A stretch of DNA of 64,000 bases from CAVOHU01 sp963817885 (GCA_963817885.1 CAWFQE010000004.1:124001-188000), one strand, 5' to 3'. Positions 44,708-52,685 are shown, counted from the first letter of the stretch. A program made the numbers and translations. Notes: a model not told the origin generated them from the letters alone.

Positions 44708-45164
44708 ATGATGACCACTCCGAACACCACGGCCATCGAACAGCGCGGCACGTCAGGCCCGGCAACGGGACCTGGAGGCGATGCTGCACCATCGCCAGAG
44801 CGAGTTGCTCGACGCACTTCACAGCCGGGTCCGCAATGTGCCCTCCGACGCGCGAGGCGGCGGGCTCGACGACACCGAGCACGCCGAGGCGGAGATCCAG
44901 CAGCACATCGAGGTCGCCCTGATCCAGATGCAGGGGGAGGCACTCCAGCAGCTCCGGGAGGCCCTGATCCGGCTCGACGCGGGCGAATACGGCTACTGCG
45001 CCGAGTGCAATGGCGAGATTTCCGAAAAGCGGCTGCTGGCATTGCCATTTGCGGTTCGCTGCACCGCTTGCGAGGATCTGCAGGAGCGGCTCGCCGTGCA
45101 TGAGCGACGACACGCCTCGCCTCAGCGCGCCCCGGAGTTCTTCACCGACCAGGTCGGCCCCTGA
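44708..45164 (+). CDS. TraR/DksA C4 zinc-finger protein, frameshifted
   Basis: DksA-type proteins enter the RNA polymerase secondary channel and modulate stress transcription. ATG 44708 (or 44711) gives MTTPNTTAIEQR; one surplus base near 44746-44750 must be removed to reach ARQARQRDLEAMLHHRQSELLDALHSRVRNV, the coiled coil. The zinc finger is complete: YCAECNGEISEKRLLALPFAVRCTACE (CxxC-N17-CxxC). About 151 residues when repaired. The box at 44622 links it to the Crp/Fnr regulon proposed here. Confidence 0.8.
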
Positions 45165-45292
45165 GGACGTGCGGCTCGTGCCCGCCCCGTCAACGGGAGG
45201 CCAGCGTCTCAGCAGGCGCGCTTCCCAGGCGCCATCACCGGACGCCGGCGCCGCGACACGGCGCACCGGCAAGAACCTGGACCTCTGGCAGG

Positions 45293-45308
45293 TGTGCTGT
45301 TCTGAACA
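45293..45308 (+). promoter_or_regulatory. TGTGC-N6-GAACA box for crp/fnr B2
   Basis: TGTGCTGTTCTGAACA is centred 34.5 bp from the end of GATCAT (45330-45335), so +1 is the A of ATG 45342. Spacing to the start codon (41.5) is identical to that of crp/fnr B1. Confidence 0.7.
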
Positions 45309-45341
45309 GCGACCGAGGTGGCCCGGTGCGATCATCTCCAC

Positions 45342-46064
45342 ATGCGATCACGGAACTCGAACACGCACCCGAATGGCAAGCCCGTTGGTGGCAAGCCCAC
45401 GAATGGCAAGCGCACCAACGGCAAGCGCCCCTTCAATGCTCAGAAGTTCCTCGACTCGGCCGGCGTGGCGAGAGAGATCGTGACGTACCGGCGCTCGGAG
45501 ACCATTTTCTCGCAGGGCGACACGGGTGACAGCGTGATCTACCTCCAGAAGGGAGGCGTGAAGCTGACGGTCGTCTCCGAGGTCGGCCGGGTGGCGGTGG
45601 TCGCGATGCTCGGCCCAGGCGACTTCTGCGGCGAGGGCGGTCTCGCGGGGCAGGGGGTCCGAATGGCGACCGCGACGGCGGTCACGCCGACCACGGCACT
45701 GGTCATCGAAAAGGCCGAGATGATCCGGGTGCTCCACGAGGAACACGCCCTGTCGGACCGATTCATCGCCTACATGCTGGACCGGAACACCCGCATCGAG
45801 GAGGACCTGATCGATCAGCTCTTCAACTCGAGCGAGAAACGGCTGGCCCGCTCGCTCCTGCTCCTCGCCCGCTTCGGCAGCCAGGACCGGCCGCATCGGA
45901 CGGTGCCCAACATGTCGCAGGCGACGCTGGCCGACATGGTCGGGACGACGTCCTCGCGTGTGAATACCTACATGAACAAGTTCAAGCGGCTGGGGTTCGT
46001 CGAAGAGAGTGCCGCAGGGCTCAAGATCAACAACGCACTCCTGAACGTCGTGCTGCACGACTGA
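45342..46064 (+). CDS. Crp/Fnr regulator, type B (copy 2), probably leaderless
   Basis: This encodes 240 residues from ATG 45342 (a GTG at 45318 is in frame but lies between the box and the predicted +1). An unusual basic N-terminal tail of NGK repeats (four near-copies of AATGGCAAGC in DNA) precedes the barrel: FSQGDTGDSVIYLQKGGVKLTVVSEVGRVAVVAMLGPGDFCGEGGLAGQGVRMATA. The dimer helix is ALSDRFIAYMLDRNTRIEEDLIDQLFNSSEKRLARSLLLLARFG, the recognition helix T-S-S-R-V-N-T-Y. It belongs with B1 by GDFCGE and ends LNVVLHD. Confidence 0.9.
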   Translation: MRSRNSNTHPNGKPVGGKPTNGKRTNGKRPFNAQKFLDSAGVAREIVTYRRSETIFSQGDTGDSVIYLQKGGVKLTVVSEVGRVAVVAMLGPGDFCGEGGLAGQGVRMATATAVTPTTALVIEKAEMIRVLHEEHALSDRFIAYMLDRNTRIEEDLIDQLFNSSEKRLARSLLLLARFGSQDRPHRTVPNMSQATLADMVGTTSSRVNTYMNKFKRLGFVEESAAGLKINNALLNVVLHD

Positions 46065-46168
46065 CCTCAGTCAGACAGTCCGGCTCGTGACACGTTCTGG
46101 ACGCCGGAAACCATCACCGCAATCAGGAGGGTGACGGGATCGCCAGCCGCGCCGGGTTGCTCCGTGCG

Positions 46169-46592
46169 TCAGCGAAGCACGAGCAGACGGTCTACCACTC
46201 GCGTCACGCCTTTCGTTTCTCGCGCGAGGCGGAGCGCCTGTTCGCGCTCCGCGACCGACCGGACCGTGCCCGTCAGTGTGACCACGCCAGCGGTCGTCGA
46301 GACGCCAATCGGTACGGGTGCTGACGAAGTCGTCCAGCGCCATCTTCGACTTGATCTTGCCGCTCACGCCGGCCTCCGACACGAACGCGTCCACCCTGTC
46401 GATGACGCGCCCGGCACCATCGCCGCGTCGATCCGGACGAAAATCTGCAGCGCCGGTACTGATCGGCGGAGGCGCGGATACGGCCGTGTGCCAGCGGCCG
46501 GTGACCAGGTCGCGCGGAGACCAGAATCCAATCAGGTACGCACCGAGCGCGACGACCGCGATCACCAGAACCGATCGAACAACCAACCTCAT
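46169..46592 (-). CDS. BON domain membrane-anchored protein, frameshifted
   Basis: BON domains (OsmY/YraP type) bind phospholipid and protect the envelope in stress. ATG 46592 starts a transmembrane anchor (MRLVVRSVLVIAVVALGAYLIGFW). The BON domain starts VSGKIKSKMALDDFVSTRT, breaks frame near 46312, and continues in the next frame as IGVSTTAGVVTLTGTVRSVAEREQALRLARETKGVTRVVDRLLVLR before the stop at 46169. One base restores about 140 residues. The box at 46746 with GACACT lies upstream, predicting a leader of about 120 bases. Confidence 0.8.
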
Positions 46593-46745
46593 GCTGATCC
46601 CCCGTGTGGGCCTCCGCCGCCTCCGACAGGCAGTCACGCCGCCATCCACCAGGCCCTTCGCGCTTCGGGACTGCGTATGCGTCCTCCTTGGCCCTTCTGG
46701 CGTGACCCCAACGGTGCAGTGTCGCGCATAAGCGCCCGAGAACGC

Positions 46746-46761
46746 TGTCGCGCATTGCACA
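46746..46761 (-). promoter_or_regulatory. Near-consensus box for the BON gene
   Basis: The minus strand reads TGTGCAATGCGCGACA; one arm has C in place of G at the inner fixed position. The centre is 35.5 bp from the end of GACACT (46723-46718). The flanks closely match those of the ytxH box. Confidence 0.55.
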
Positions 46762-46845
46762 CCTGCTGACGTACGGCTCAGATTGCCGGGTGGTGCGGAG
46801 GTGTCAACCCTGTCGACGTCCCGCACAGGAGAGGCGTTTCCCGCG

Positions 46846-46861
46846 TGTCCACTTGTGAACA
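46846..46861 (+). promoter_or_regulatory. TGTCC-N6-GAACA box upstream of the sortase operon
   Basis: TGTCCACTTGTGAACA matches the consensus. No good -10 is seen at the usual distance (GTACCT at 46884-46889 is the best), so its activity is less certain than for the others. Confidence 0.45.
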
Positions 46862-46943
46862 GATCCGGGAATTCGACCGCGAGGTACCTGTGGCAGCAGG
46901 ACGGTGTTCGGCCTCCTGCTGCCCGCGGCCCGCGGCCCGAGGC

Positions 46944-47120
46944 ATGAGGGCGCTCATGAACGGACGCGGTGTCCGTGTTCCCGCGGCGCGGGCTTGCGCG
47001 CAGGCCTATCGCACGATCGAGGTCACGGTGACGGCGCCTGAGGCCAGGGTTGGCTCTACGTGTGGGGCGCAGCCTGGTGACGCGTCCCGGTACCGAGACG
47101 AGGAGAAGAAGACGAGATGA
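46944..47120 (+). CDS. Possible small ORF coupled to the sortase gene
   Basis: A 58-residue frame (MRALMNGRGVRVPAARACAQ ... RYRDEEKKTR) ends with ATGA overlapping the sortase ATG, a common coupling layout. It has no Shine-Dalgarno sequence, signal peptide or recognisable motif, and its codon pattern is not distinctive. It could be a real small gene, a broken gene or chance. Confidence 0.25.
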   Translation: MRALMNGRGVRVPAARACAQAYRTIEVTVTAPEARVGSTCGAQPGDASRYRDEEKKTR

Positions 47121-47692
47121 GGTGGACGCCCCGCACGGCGCGGCGAGCCGGCCGCGTGTTTCTCGCGGCCGGCCTGCTGGCGCTCGGGTATGTTGCGTAT
47201 GTCGTCGCCGACGCGAGATCGTATCAGCTGGTCGAACAGCGCCGATTCGAGCAGGCGAGAGCTGACGAGACCTTGATGCCCGCCCTGGTCGCAGGCGGCA
47301 CGATTGGCGAGATCGAGATCTCCCGGCTCGCCCTGAAATCGGTGATCGTCGAGGGCGATTCGGCCGCGATCCTGCGACGCGCGGTGGGGCACCTCGCCGA
47401 TACCCCGTTGCCGGGTGAACCGGGAAACGTCGTGCTGGCCGGTCATCGCGACACCTTCTTCCGGCCTCTCGAACAGGTGCGCGTCGGCGATGTGATCACG
47501 CTGAGAACGTCCGACAGCGACTTCCAGTACCTGGTCGAGTCGACCGCCGTTGTTCCATCGAGCGATATTCGGGTGCTCCTGCCGACGGAGGGACGCATCC
47601 TGACGCTCATCACGTGCTTCCCCTTCACCTATGTCGGCCCGGCGCCCGATCGATTCATCGTCAGGGCCCGCGAAGTCGGAGAACGTCGATGA
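47117..47692 (+). CDS. Class D sortase
   Basis: Sortases are membrane cysteine transpeptidases. This one has 191 residues, one N-terminal helix (RVFLAAGLLALGYVAYVVADA) and the catalytic set His (AGHRDTFF, about 110), Cys (LITCFPF, about 166) and Arg (APDRFIV, about 178). LPLPGEPGNVVLAGHRD is typical of class D enzymes in Gram-negative bacteria. A sorting-signal substrate (LPxTG-like tail) is not obvious nearby. Its stop overlaps the next start by 4 bases, tying it to the phospholipase C-like gene. Confidence 0.9.
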   Translation: MRWTPRTARRAGRVFLAAGLLALGYVAYVVADARSYQLVEQRRFEQARADETLMPALVAGGTIGEIEISRLALKSVIVEGDSAAILRRAVGHLADTPLPGEPGNVVLAGHRDTFFRPLEQVRVGDVITLRTSDSDFQYLVESTAVVPSSDIRVLLPTEGRILTLITCFPFTYVGPAPDRFIVRAREVGERR

Positions 47693-49005
47693 CGCCGGCG
47701 CGTATGCGACAACGCATCCAGAACTTCGTCCCGGGCTGTCGCAGGCTCGTGATCGCCGGGTCGATCGCACTCGTCGGGCTCGGGATCGCGACGCCGGCGA
47801 CGGGATATTCCGTGCTGGCGCACGAGGCCAACATCGATGCCGTGTGGGATTCCACCATTGTCCCGCTGTTGCTGGCGCGTTTTCCGGCGACGACGCCCGA
47901 CCAGGTGGTCGAAGCGCGAGCCTACGCCTACGGTGGATGCGTCATCCAGGACCTCGGCTACTATCCGTTCGGCAGCGGGCTCTTCAGCAACCTCCTGCAC
48001 TATGTGCGCAGCGGCGAATTCGTCGAGGTCCTGATCCGTGACGCACAGGACGTGGACGAATACGCGTTCGCGCTGGGTGCGCTCGGCCACTATGCGGCAG
48101 ACAACAGCGGCCACCCGCTGGGGGTCAATCGCGCCGTGCCGCTGATGTATCCGAAGCTCAAGGCCAGGTTCGGGAGCCATGTCACCTACGAGCAGTCGCC
48201 GAAGAGCCATCTGCTGGTCGAGTTCTCCTTCGATGTCGTGCAGCTGGCCGCCGGCGCCTATGCGCCTGAGGCGTATCACAGCTACATCGGATTCAAGGTC
48301 GCGAAATCGCTTCTGGAAAGAGCGGTCCGCGAGACCTACGGCATCGAGATGAAGGACCTGTTCCTCAACGAGGATCTCGCGATCGCCACGTACCGGCATG
48401 CCATCGGCACCACGATCCCGGAGATGACCAAGGTCGCCTGGAAGAAGAAACGCGCTCAGATCGAACAGGCCAACCCCGGAATCCGGCGGGAGCGATTCGT
48501 GTTCAACCTGTCGCGGCAACAGTACGAAAAGGAGTTTGGAAAGGACTACGCCAGGCCGCACGGGCTGGCCCGGGTCCTCGCCGTCATCTACGCGTTGCTG
48601 CCGAAGATTGGGCCGTTCAAGGCGCTCAGCTTCTCGGTACCGACGCCCGAAGCCGAACGCCTGTTCCTGGAGAGCTTTGTCGTGACCAGGGAGCGCTTCC
48701 AGAAGGAACTGGACAATCTGCGGGAGGGCCGGCTGAAACTGGACGCCAGGGATTTCGACACCGGACAGCCGACCTCACGAGGCGAGTACGCGCTTGCCGA
48801 CGCCACCTATGACGAGCTGCTGGACAGGCTCGCCAGGCGGAAGTTCGCCGGCGTGTCCGAGTCCTTGTGTGCGGACCTCGTGGCGTACTACGGTGCCGAC
48901 GGCCCGTTGCCGGGTGCAACCCGTGACCAGCAGAAGAGGCTCTTGAAGACGCAGTCGCAGGTGGCCCTGCTCAAGACGAGCTGTTCGAAGGGTCCTCCTG
49001 AGTAA
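47689..49005 (+). CDS. Zinc-dependent phospholipase C-like secreted protein
   Basis: This encodes 438 residues from ATG 47689, overlapping the sortase stop (ATGA). A signal peptide (LVIAGSIALVGLGIATPATGYS) is followed by VLAHEANIDAVWD and FALGALGHYAADNSGHPLGVNRAVPLMYPKLKARFG, giving the His and Asp residues of the S1-P1/phospholipase C zinc fold. The family acts on phospholipids or nucleic acids outside the cytoplasm. The C-terminal 150 residues (RERFQKELDNLREGRLKLDARDFDTG) have no match I know and no sortase signal. Confidence 0.85.
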   Translation: MTPARMRQRIQNFVPGCRRLVIAGSIALVGLGIATPATGYSVLAHEANIDAVWDSTIVPLLLARFPATTPDQVVEARAYAYGGCVIQDLGYYPFGSGLFSNLLHYVRSGEFVEVLIRDAQDVDEYAFALGALGHYAADNSGHPLGVNRAVPLMYPKLKARFGSHVTYEQSPKSHLLVEFSFDVVQLAAGAYAPEAYHSYIGFKVAKSLLERAVRETYGIEMKDLFLNEDLAIATYRHAIGTTIPEMTKVAWKKKRAQIEQANPGIRRERFVFNLSRQQYEKEFGKDYARPHGLARVLAVIYALLPKIGPFKALSFSVPTPEAERLFLESFVVTRERFQKELDNLREGRLKLDARDFDTGQPTSRGEYALADATYDELLDRLARRKFAGVSESLCADLVAYYGADGPLPGATRDQQKRLLKTQSQVALLKTSCSKGPPE

Positions 49006-49106
49006 CCAGAAGGAGCGCCGATATTCGTCGCGGAGCACCGGAAGGGCCGAAGCCGGACGACCCCAGAGAACCGCTTCACCCTCCGCGCGGACGCTGACCG
49101 CGGCGG

Positions 49107-49769
49107 TCACTCCCGGCGTGATGGCATCCCGGCAGCCAACGACGGCCGGGGCCGTTGAGGCGTCAGGTCGAAGATGTCATTCGACGCCGCATTCCACAGC
49201 GTGATGGCTGGAGCCTCCGCGTTGTGATGGTTGTGGTCGAGGATGCTCACCGACGCGGTGTCGAGGAGCAGGTGCTGGCCTTCGCGGACAGGCAGGCCGA
49301 TCCAGCGCGCCGCCAGTGCGCTCAGAAACTGCCCGTGCGAGAACAGGGCCACCGGTCCCTCCGTGCGGCGGAGGCCGGCAATCACCAGGTCCGCCCGCCC
49401 CGACACCTGTTCGGGCGATTCTCCGCCCGGGCACCCATCCAGGAATACGTTCCAGTCGGGACGTTCGGCACGAATGTCAGCGGAGGTCCGGCCTTCGTAG
49501 TCGCCGTAGTCCCACTCGCTGAGATTCGGCTCCACGCGCGCCACATCTCCGAATCCCGCCAGTTCGCATGTCCTACACGCGCGCCGCAGCGGGCTGACCA
49601 GCACAAGGGCAAACGGAATTCCCTGCAGTAGTTCGCCCAGGTGACGCGCCCGACGCTCGCCGCGCTCCGTGAGCGGGAGGTCCGTGTGACCGGTGTGCTG
49701 GCTGCTCTGCGACCACGCCGTTTCACCGTGGCGGACGAGAAACACCTGCGTGGCCCCGGGTTTGTTCAT
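49107..49769 (-). CDS. Histidine phosphatase family protein
   Basis: This encodes 220 residues from ATG 49769 (GGGAG 7 bases upstream). The catalytic motif is VFLVRHGETAWS, with RACRTCELAGF, a second His in VALFSHGQFLSALAARWIG, and LSEWDYGDYEG, which mark the phosphoglycerate-mutase-like superfamily (acid phosphatase/SixA-GpmB type). The C-terminus with ILDHNHHNAEAPAITLWN is normal for this group. Substrate is unknown. It overlaps the stop of a phosphoketolase remnant by 3 bases, so a former operon is likely. Confidence 0.92.
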   Translation of the reverse strand: MNKPGATQVFLVRHGETAWSQSSQHTGHTDLPLTERGERRARHLGELLQGIPFALVLVSPLRRACRTCELAGFGDVARVEPNLSEWDYGDYEGRTSADIRAERPDWNVFLDGCPGGESPEQVSGRADLVIAGLRRTEGPVALFSHGQFLSALAARWIGLPVREGQHLLLDTASVSILDHNHHNAEAPAITLWNAASNDIFDLTPQRPRPSLAAGMPSRRE

Positions 49770-49981
49770 GCGAAGTCTCCCGCGTTGGTCTGGCCCCACT
49801 TCCAGTTCCTGATCTCGGGCAGGTCCTCGCCGTGTTCGTCGATGTACTGCCTGTGCTCGACGAGTGTCTCCTGAAGCCGCCGCTTGACGCGGGCGCCTTC
49901 TTCGCTCGTCTGCGGCAGGCGATCGATGGCGTCCGGCGCATGGCCGGCCGCGTCGCGCGCAGCCGGCCCGCGCTGCCTCGG
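49766..49981 (-). pseudogene. Phosphoketolase C-terminal remnant
   Basis: About 71 residues without a start codon of their own: AAGHAPDAIDRLPQTSEEG, RVKRRLQETLVEHRQYIDEH, GEDLPEIRNWKWGQTNAGDFA. This is the classic end of xylulose-5-phosphate/fructose-6-phosphate phosphoketolase (DVIDRLP ... EHKQYI...GEDMPEIR.WKW). The catalytic thiamine-binding body (over 700 residues) is gone and the fragment follows the lmo0937-type gene's stop in the same frame. It overlaps the phosphatase ATG by 4 bases. Confidence 0.75.
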
Positions 49982-50134
49982 TTACGCCATCGAACGGCGG
50001 CCGCCAATCAGCCCAACGAGGAAGAGCACGATTGCGACAACCAGCAACACGTGTACGAACGCCCCGATCGTATAGGTCCCGACCACACCGAGCAACCACG
50101 CGATCAGCAGGATTACCGCCAAGGTGTACAGCAT
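49982..50134 (-). CDS. lmo0937-family small membrane protein
   Basis: This encodes 50 residues; ATG 50134 has CTGGAG upstream. The sequence MLYTLAVILLIAWLLGVVGT, TIGAFVHVLLVVAIVLFLVG and a GGRR tail matches the lmo0937 pattern (MLYTI.VILL.LWLLGLV..YT.GGFIHVLLV.AVI), two transmembrane helices. The function is unknown; these genes commonly appear near stress genes. The TGTGC-N6-GCACA box at 50243 with hexamer TACGCT is upstream. Confidence 0.9.
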   Translation of the reverse strand: MLYTLAVILLIAWLLGVVGTYTIGAFVHVLLVVAIVLFLVGLIGGRRSMA

Positions 50135-50242
50135 CTCGATGACTCCAGTTTCATGAGCAGGTTCGTCTCGCGTCCACTACACAGACCAGATCCGACCTGC
50201 GACTCCTGAAGAACAGCGTATGGCAACGGCCCGACTCGTGTC

Positions 50243-50258
50243 TGTGCCGTTGAGCACA
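50243..50258 (-). promoter_or_regulatory. TGTGC-N6-GCACA box for the lmo0937-type gene
   Basis: The minus strand reads TGTGCTCAACGGCACA; the centre is 35.5 bp from the end of TACGCT (50220-50215). It lies 34 bp from the plus-strand box at 50277, so the two boxes form a divergent pair. Confidence 0.65.
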
Positions 50259-50276
50259 CCCCCTCGGGCCCGTACC

Positions 50277-50292
50277 TGTGCGTTCTTGAACA
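50277..50292 (+). promoter_or_regulatory. TGTGC-N6-GAACA box for the gene at 50378
   Basis: TGTGCGTTCTTGAACA is centred 35.5 bp from the end of TACTCT (50315-50320), predicting +1 near 50327 and a leader of about 51 bases that contains the AGAGGA Shine-Dalgarno sequence. Confidence 0.7.
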
Positions 50293-50377
50293 GACGTCCG
50301 AGACACCCGACTGGTACTCTCGGTCCGTTGACGACATGTTCGTCCAGGTGTCTTCACTGATGTCGAGAGGACCCGAG

Positions 50378-51571
50378 ATGACAGGCATGAAATACGTCGT
50401 CGTCATGGCGCTCGGGGTGACGGCCGCGAGCGTCGGAATGGCGGCAGCGGGTCAGCAACAACGCTCTGACGGGAGCAATCCACCAACAGCCGCCCGCTAT
50501 CGACTCACGGGAACGTTCCAGCTGGAGAGCACTCGAGGCGACGATCCGCGGCGTGCGGCTGACCTGGCGGCCCGTGGTCTTCCCGCTGACCAGCGGCAGC
50601 TGATCTCTCAGCGCCTCCGGGCCCGCCTGGAGGCGCCGGCCCGGATCGCCATCGAGCGCAACGGCAACATCGTGACGATGGCGTCGTCGCGCGCACAGCG
50701 CGTGACCTTCGATGCGGATGGAAACGACCGATCGGAACGGTGGTCCGACGAGCGCACGATGAACACCCGCACCTCCTTCGAGGGCGAACGCCTGGTGGTG
50801 GCCACTACCGGCAACCGGGGGAGTGCGTTCACGGTGATCTTCGATCCGACGGGGAACGGCCTGCAGATGACGCGGACCATCGATGACGAACGCCTCCAGC
50901 AGCCGGTGACGGTTCGAAGCTTCTATCGGCGCGTGTCGGATGACGCCCGGTGGAACATCGATACCAGCGGCGAACCGGGGCCGGACAACAACGCCGGCCT
51001 GGACGAACATGATTTCGTCGTGCCGGACGGCACCAGGTTCGTCGCCTCGCTGGACAGCGCGTTGAGCACAACGGATCTGCGTGAGGGAGACGTGTACACG
51101 ATGACCGCCCGCAGCCCGATGCAGTACCAAGGTGCGGTGATTCAGGGCTTCGTGTCGACGCTGAACCAGGCGAGGCGGGTTCCCGGCCGATCCGGGATGA
51201 CGCTGAATCTCCAGAGCATCCGCCTTCGCGACGGCAGCTCGTATCAGTTCGATGGAACCATCGAGGGTGTCCGCACGCCGGATGGCGACACGGTCAGGAT
51301 GGATCGCGAAGGCTCGGTGGACCATCGCGACAGCCAGACTCAGAAGATGGTGGAGCGTGGCGTGATTGGGGCGGCGCTGGGCGCCATCATCGGCGCCGTC
51401 GCCGGCGGGCCCAGGGGCGCCGCCATCGGGGCGGTGATTGGCGCAAGCGGGGGCGCAGGCACGGTCATCATCGAGGGGCGAGACCGGCTGGATCTGCAGC
51501 GCGGCACTGAAGTGACGATCATTTCGGGCGATCCGAGAAACCGGAGAATGACCCCGGGCGGGCAGCGCTGA
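50378..51571 (+). CDS. Secreted protein with glycine-zipper helix, function unknown
   Basis: This encodes 397 residues from ATG 50378 (AGAGGACCC upstream; the frame extends back to 50336). A signal peptide (MTGMKYVVVMALGVTAASVGMAAAGQQ) precedes a domain with strand-rich alternations (IAIERNGNIVTMASSRAQRVTFDADGN) and EHDFVVPDGTRFVASLDSALSTTD ... VIQGFVSTLNQARRVPGRSGMTLNLQSIRLRDGSSYQFDG, reminiscent of TrbI/VirB10-like beta barrels. A glycine zipper (VIGAALGAIIGAVAGGPRGAAIGAVIGASGGAG) near the C-terminus could insert in a membrane. It is a strong target of the TGTNC regulon. Confidence 0.75.
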   Translation: MTGMKYVVVMALGVTAASVGMAAAGQQQRSDGSNPPTAARYRLTGTFQLESTRGDDPRRAADLAARGLPADQRQLISQRLRARLEAPARIAIERNGNIVTMASSRAQRVTFDADGNDRSERWSDERTMNTRTSFEGERLVVATTGNRGSAFTVIFDPTGNGLQMTRTIDDERLQQPVTVRSFYRRVSDDARWNIDTSGEPGPDNNAGLDEHDFVVPDGTRFVASLDSALSTTDLREGDVYTMTARSPMQYQGAVIQGFVSTLNQARRVPGRSGMTLNLQSIRLRDGSSYQFDGTIEGVRTPDGDTVRMDREGSVDHRDSQTQKMVERGVIGAALGAIIGAVAGGPRGAAIGAVIGASGGAGTVIIEGRDRLDLQRGTEVTIISGDPRNRRMTPGGQR

Positions 51572-51663
51572 CGCCAGGCGTCGGATTCGTGCATTCGAGA
51601 CGCGATACGTGACGGGTGGCCGCGACAGCGTGCCACGGAAGACCGTGAGATTGGAGATTGCGA

Positions 51664-51870
51664 ATGTGGAACAAGAATGAACGTGATGGAAAGATCGAGC
51701 AGGCAAAGGGGCGGGTCAAGCAGGCGGCCGGCGATCTGACCAACGACAAGCACTTGAAGGTCGAGGGCGAGATCGACGAAGCCACCGGCAAGATCCGGGA
51801 AGCCGTCGGGCAGGTCGGTCGAAAGGCCGGCAAGGCGATCGAGAACGTCGGGAAGACCGTGAAGCAGTAA
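51664..51870 (+). CDS. CsbD family stress protein
   Basis: This encodes 68 residues from ATG 51664 (GGAG 9 bases upstream). The sequence opens MWNKNERDGKIEQAKGRVKQ, continues with AAGDLTNDKHLKVEGEIDEA and TGKIREAVGQVGRKAGKA, and matches the CsbD pattern fully. In Bacillus and enterics the family (e.g. YjbJ) is controlled by general stress regulators; the molecular role is unknown. No TGTNC box was found directly upstream. Confidence 0.92.
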   Translation: MWNKNERDGKIEQAKGRVKQAAGDLTNDKHLKVEGEIDEATGKIREAVGQVGRKAGKAIENVGKTVKQ

Positions 51871-52121
51871 TTCCCGGGCCGGCGGCCTGACGTGGCTCTG
51901 GCCGCCGGCGAGACGCCACGCAGGGCGGCTCGAGACCAGCCGGTTATCGGGACCGTGCGCCTGCCCGCCCGCCACGCCATCCCCAGGCGTCCGGGCGGCT
52001 GAACCAGGCCGGATCCCCTCGTCGAATACAGTCTGGCAGAGAAGGAGCGGGTCGTGCTCAGCGGCACCACCACGGCACCCTCCAGCACGAAGAGCGCACT
52101 GACCGTCAAGAAAGGCTCCTG

Positions 52122-52542
52122 ATGTCCTCGCCGCTGCTTGAGCTGAATGGCGTCAACCGCACCTATACGTCCGGCGCCGCGCCGCTGACGGTGCTCACGG
52201 GTGTCACTCTGGCGATTCAGAGCGGCGAGTTCGTCGCCGTCACGGGCGCATCCGGCTCGGTCAACTCCACGCTGATGAACATCATGCTGGTCTCGGTCAC
52301 CGAACGGACGCTCGAAATCGGCATCCGAATGGCGATCGGCGCGCGCAGCTTCGACGTGCTGTTCCAGTTCCTGACCGAGGCGGTGGTCGTCTGTTTTCTC
52401 GGCGGGCTGGCGCGTGATGTTCACGGCGGCACCGATCGTGCTTGCCTTCGGGTGCGCGTTCCTGACCGGGGTCGTCTTCGGCTATCTGCCGGCCAGAAAG
52501 GCCGCCCAACTCGACCCCATCGAGGCGCTGGCTCGGGACTAA
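52122..52542 (+). pseudogene. Internally deleted MacB (ATPase start fused to FtsX end)
   Basis: MacB is an ABC efflux ATPase-permease of about 650 residues. Here the first 45 residues of the ATPase (LLELNGVNRTYTSGAAPLTVLTGVTLAIQSGEFVAVTGASGS) join directly to the end of the permease (NIMLVSVTERTLEIGIRMAIGARSFDVLFQFLTEAVVVCFLGG). The junction carries ATGAACATCATG, a motif that occurs in both parents, so deletion between short repeats is likely. Walker A is ruined (GSVNST in place of GSGKST). A later frameshift leads to FTAAPIVLAFGCAFLTGVVFGYLPARKAAQLDPIEALARD, the normal C-terminus. Confidence 0.85.
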
Positions 52543-52685
52543 TCGTGCGTTACGGCCTGCTGATCGGCACGCGAACATCGAGCGCCTGCTCGAGCGGCAG
52601 CGACAGCACCGTGCCGCGCAGCAGCCGGATCTGCGGGCCGTGCGTCGTCAGCACCACCGCGGGGCCGGCACCCGCGGCGGCCGGG

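Noticed and set aside
52550..52680. Minus-strand fragment reading GPQIRLLRGTVLSLPLEQALDVRVPISRP
   Set aside because: It looks protein-like but has no start, no recognised family and is short; it could be another remnant or chance.
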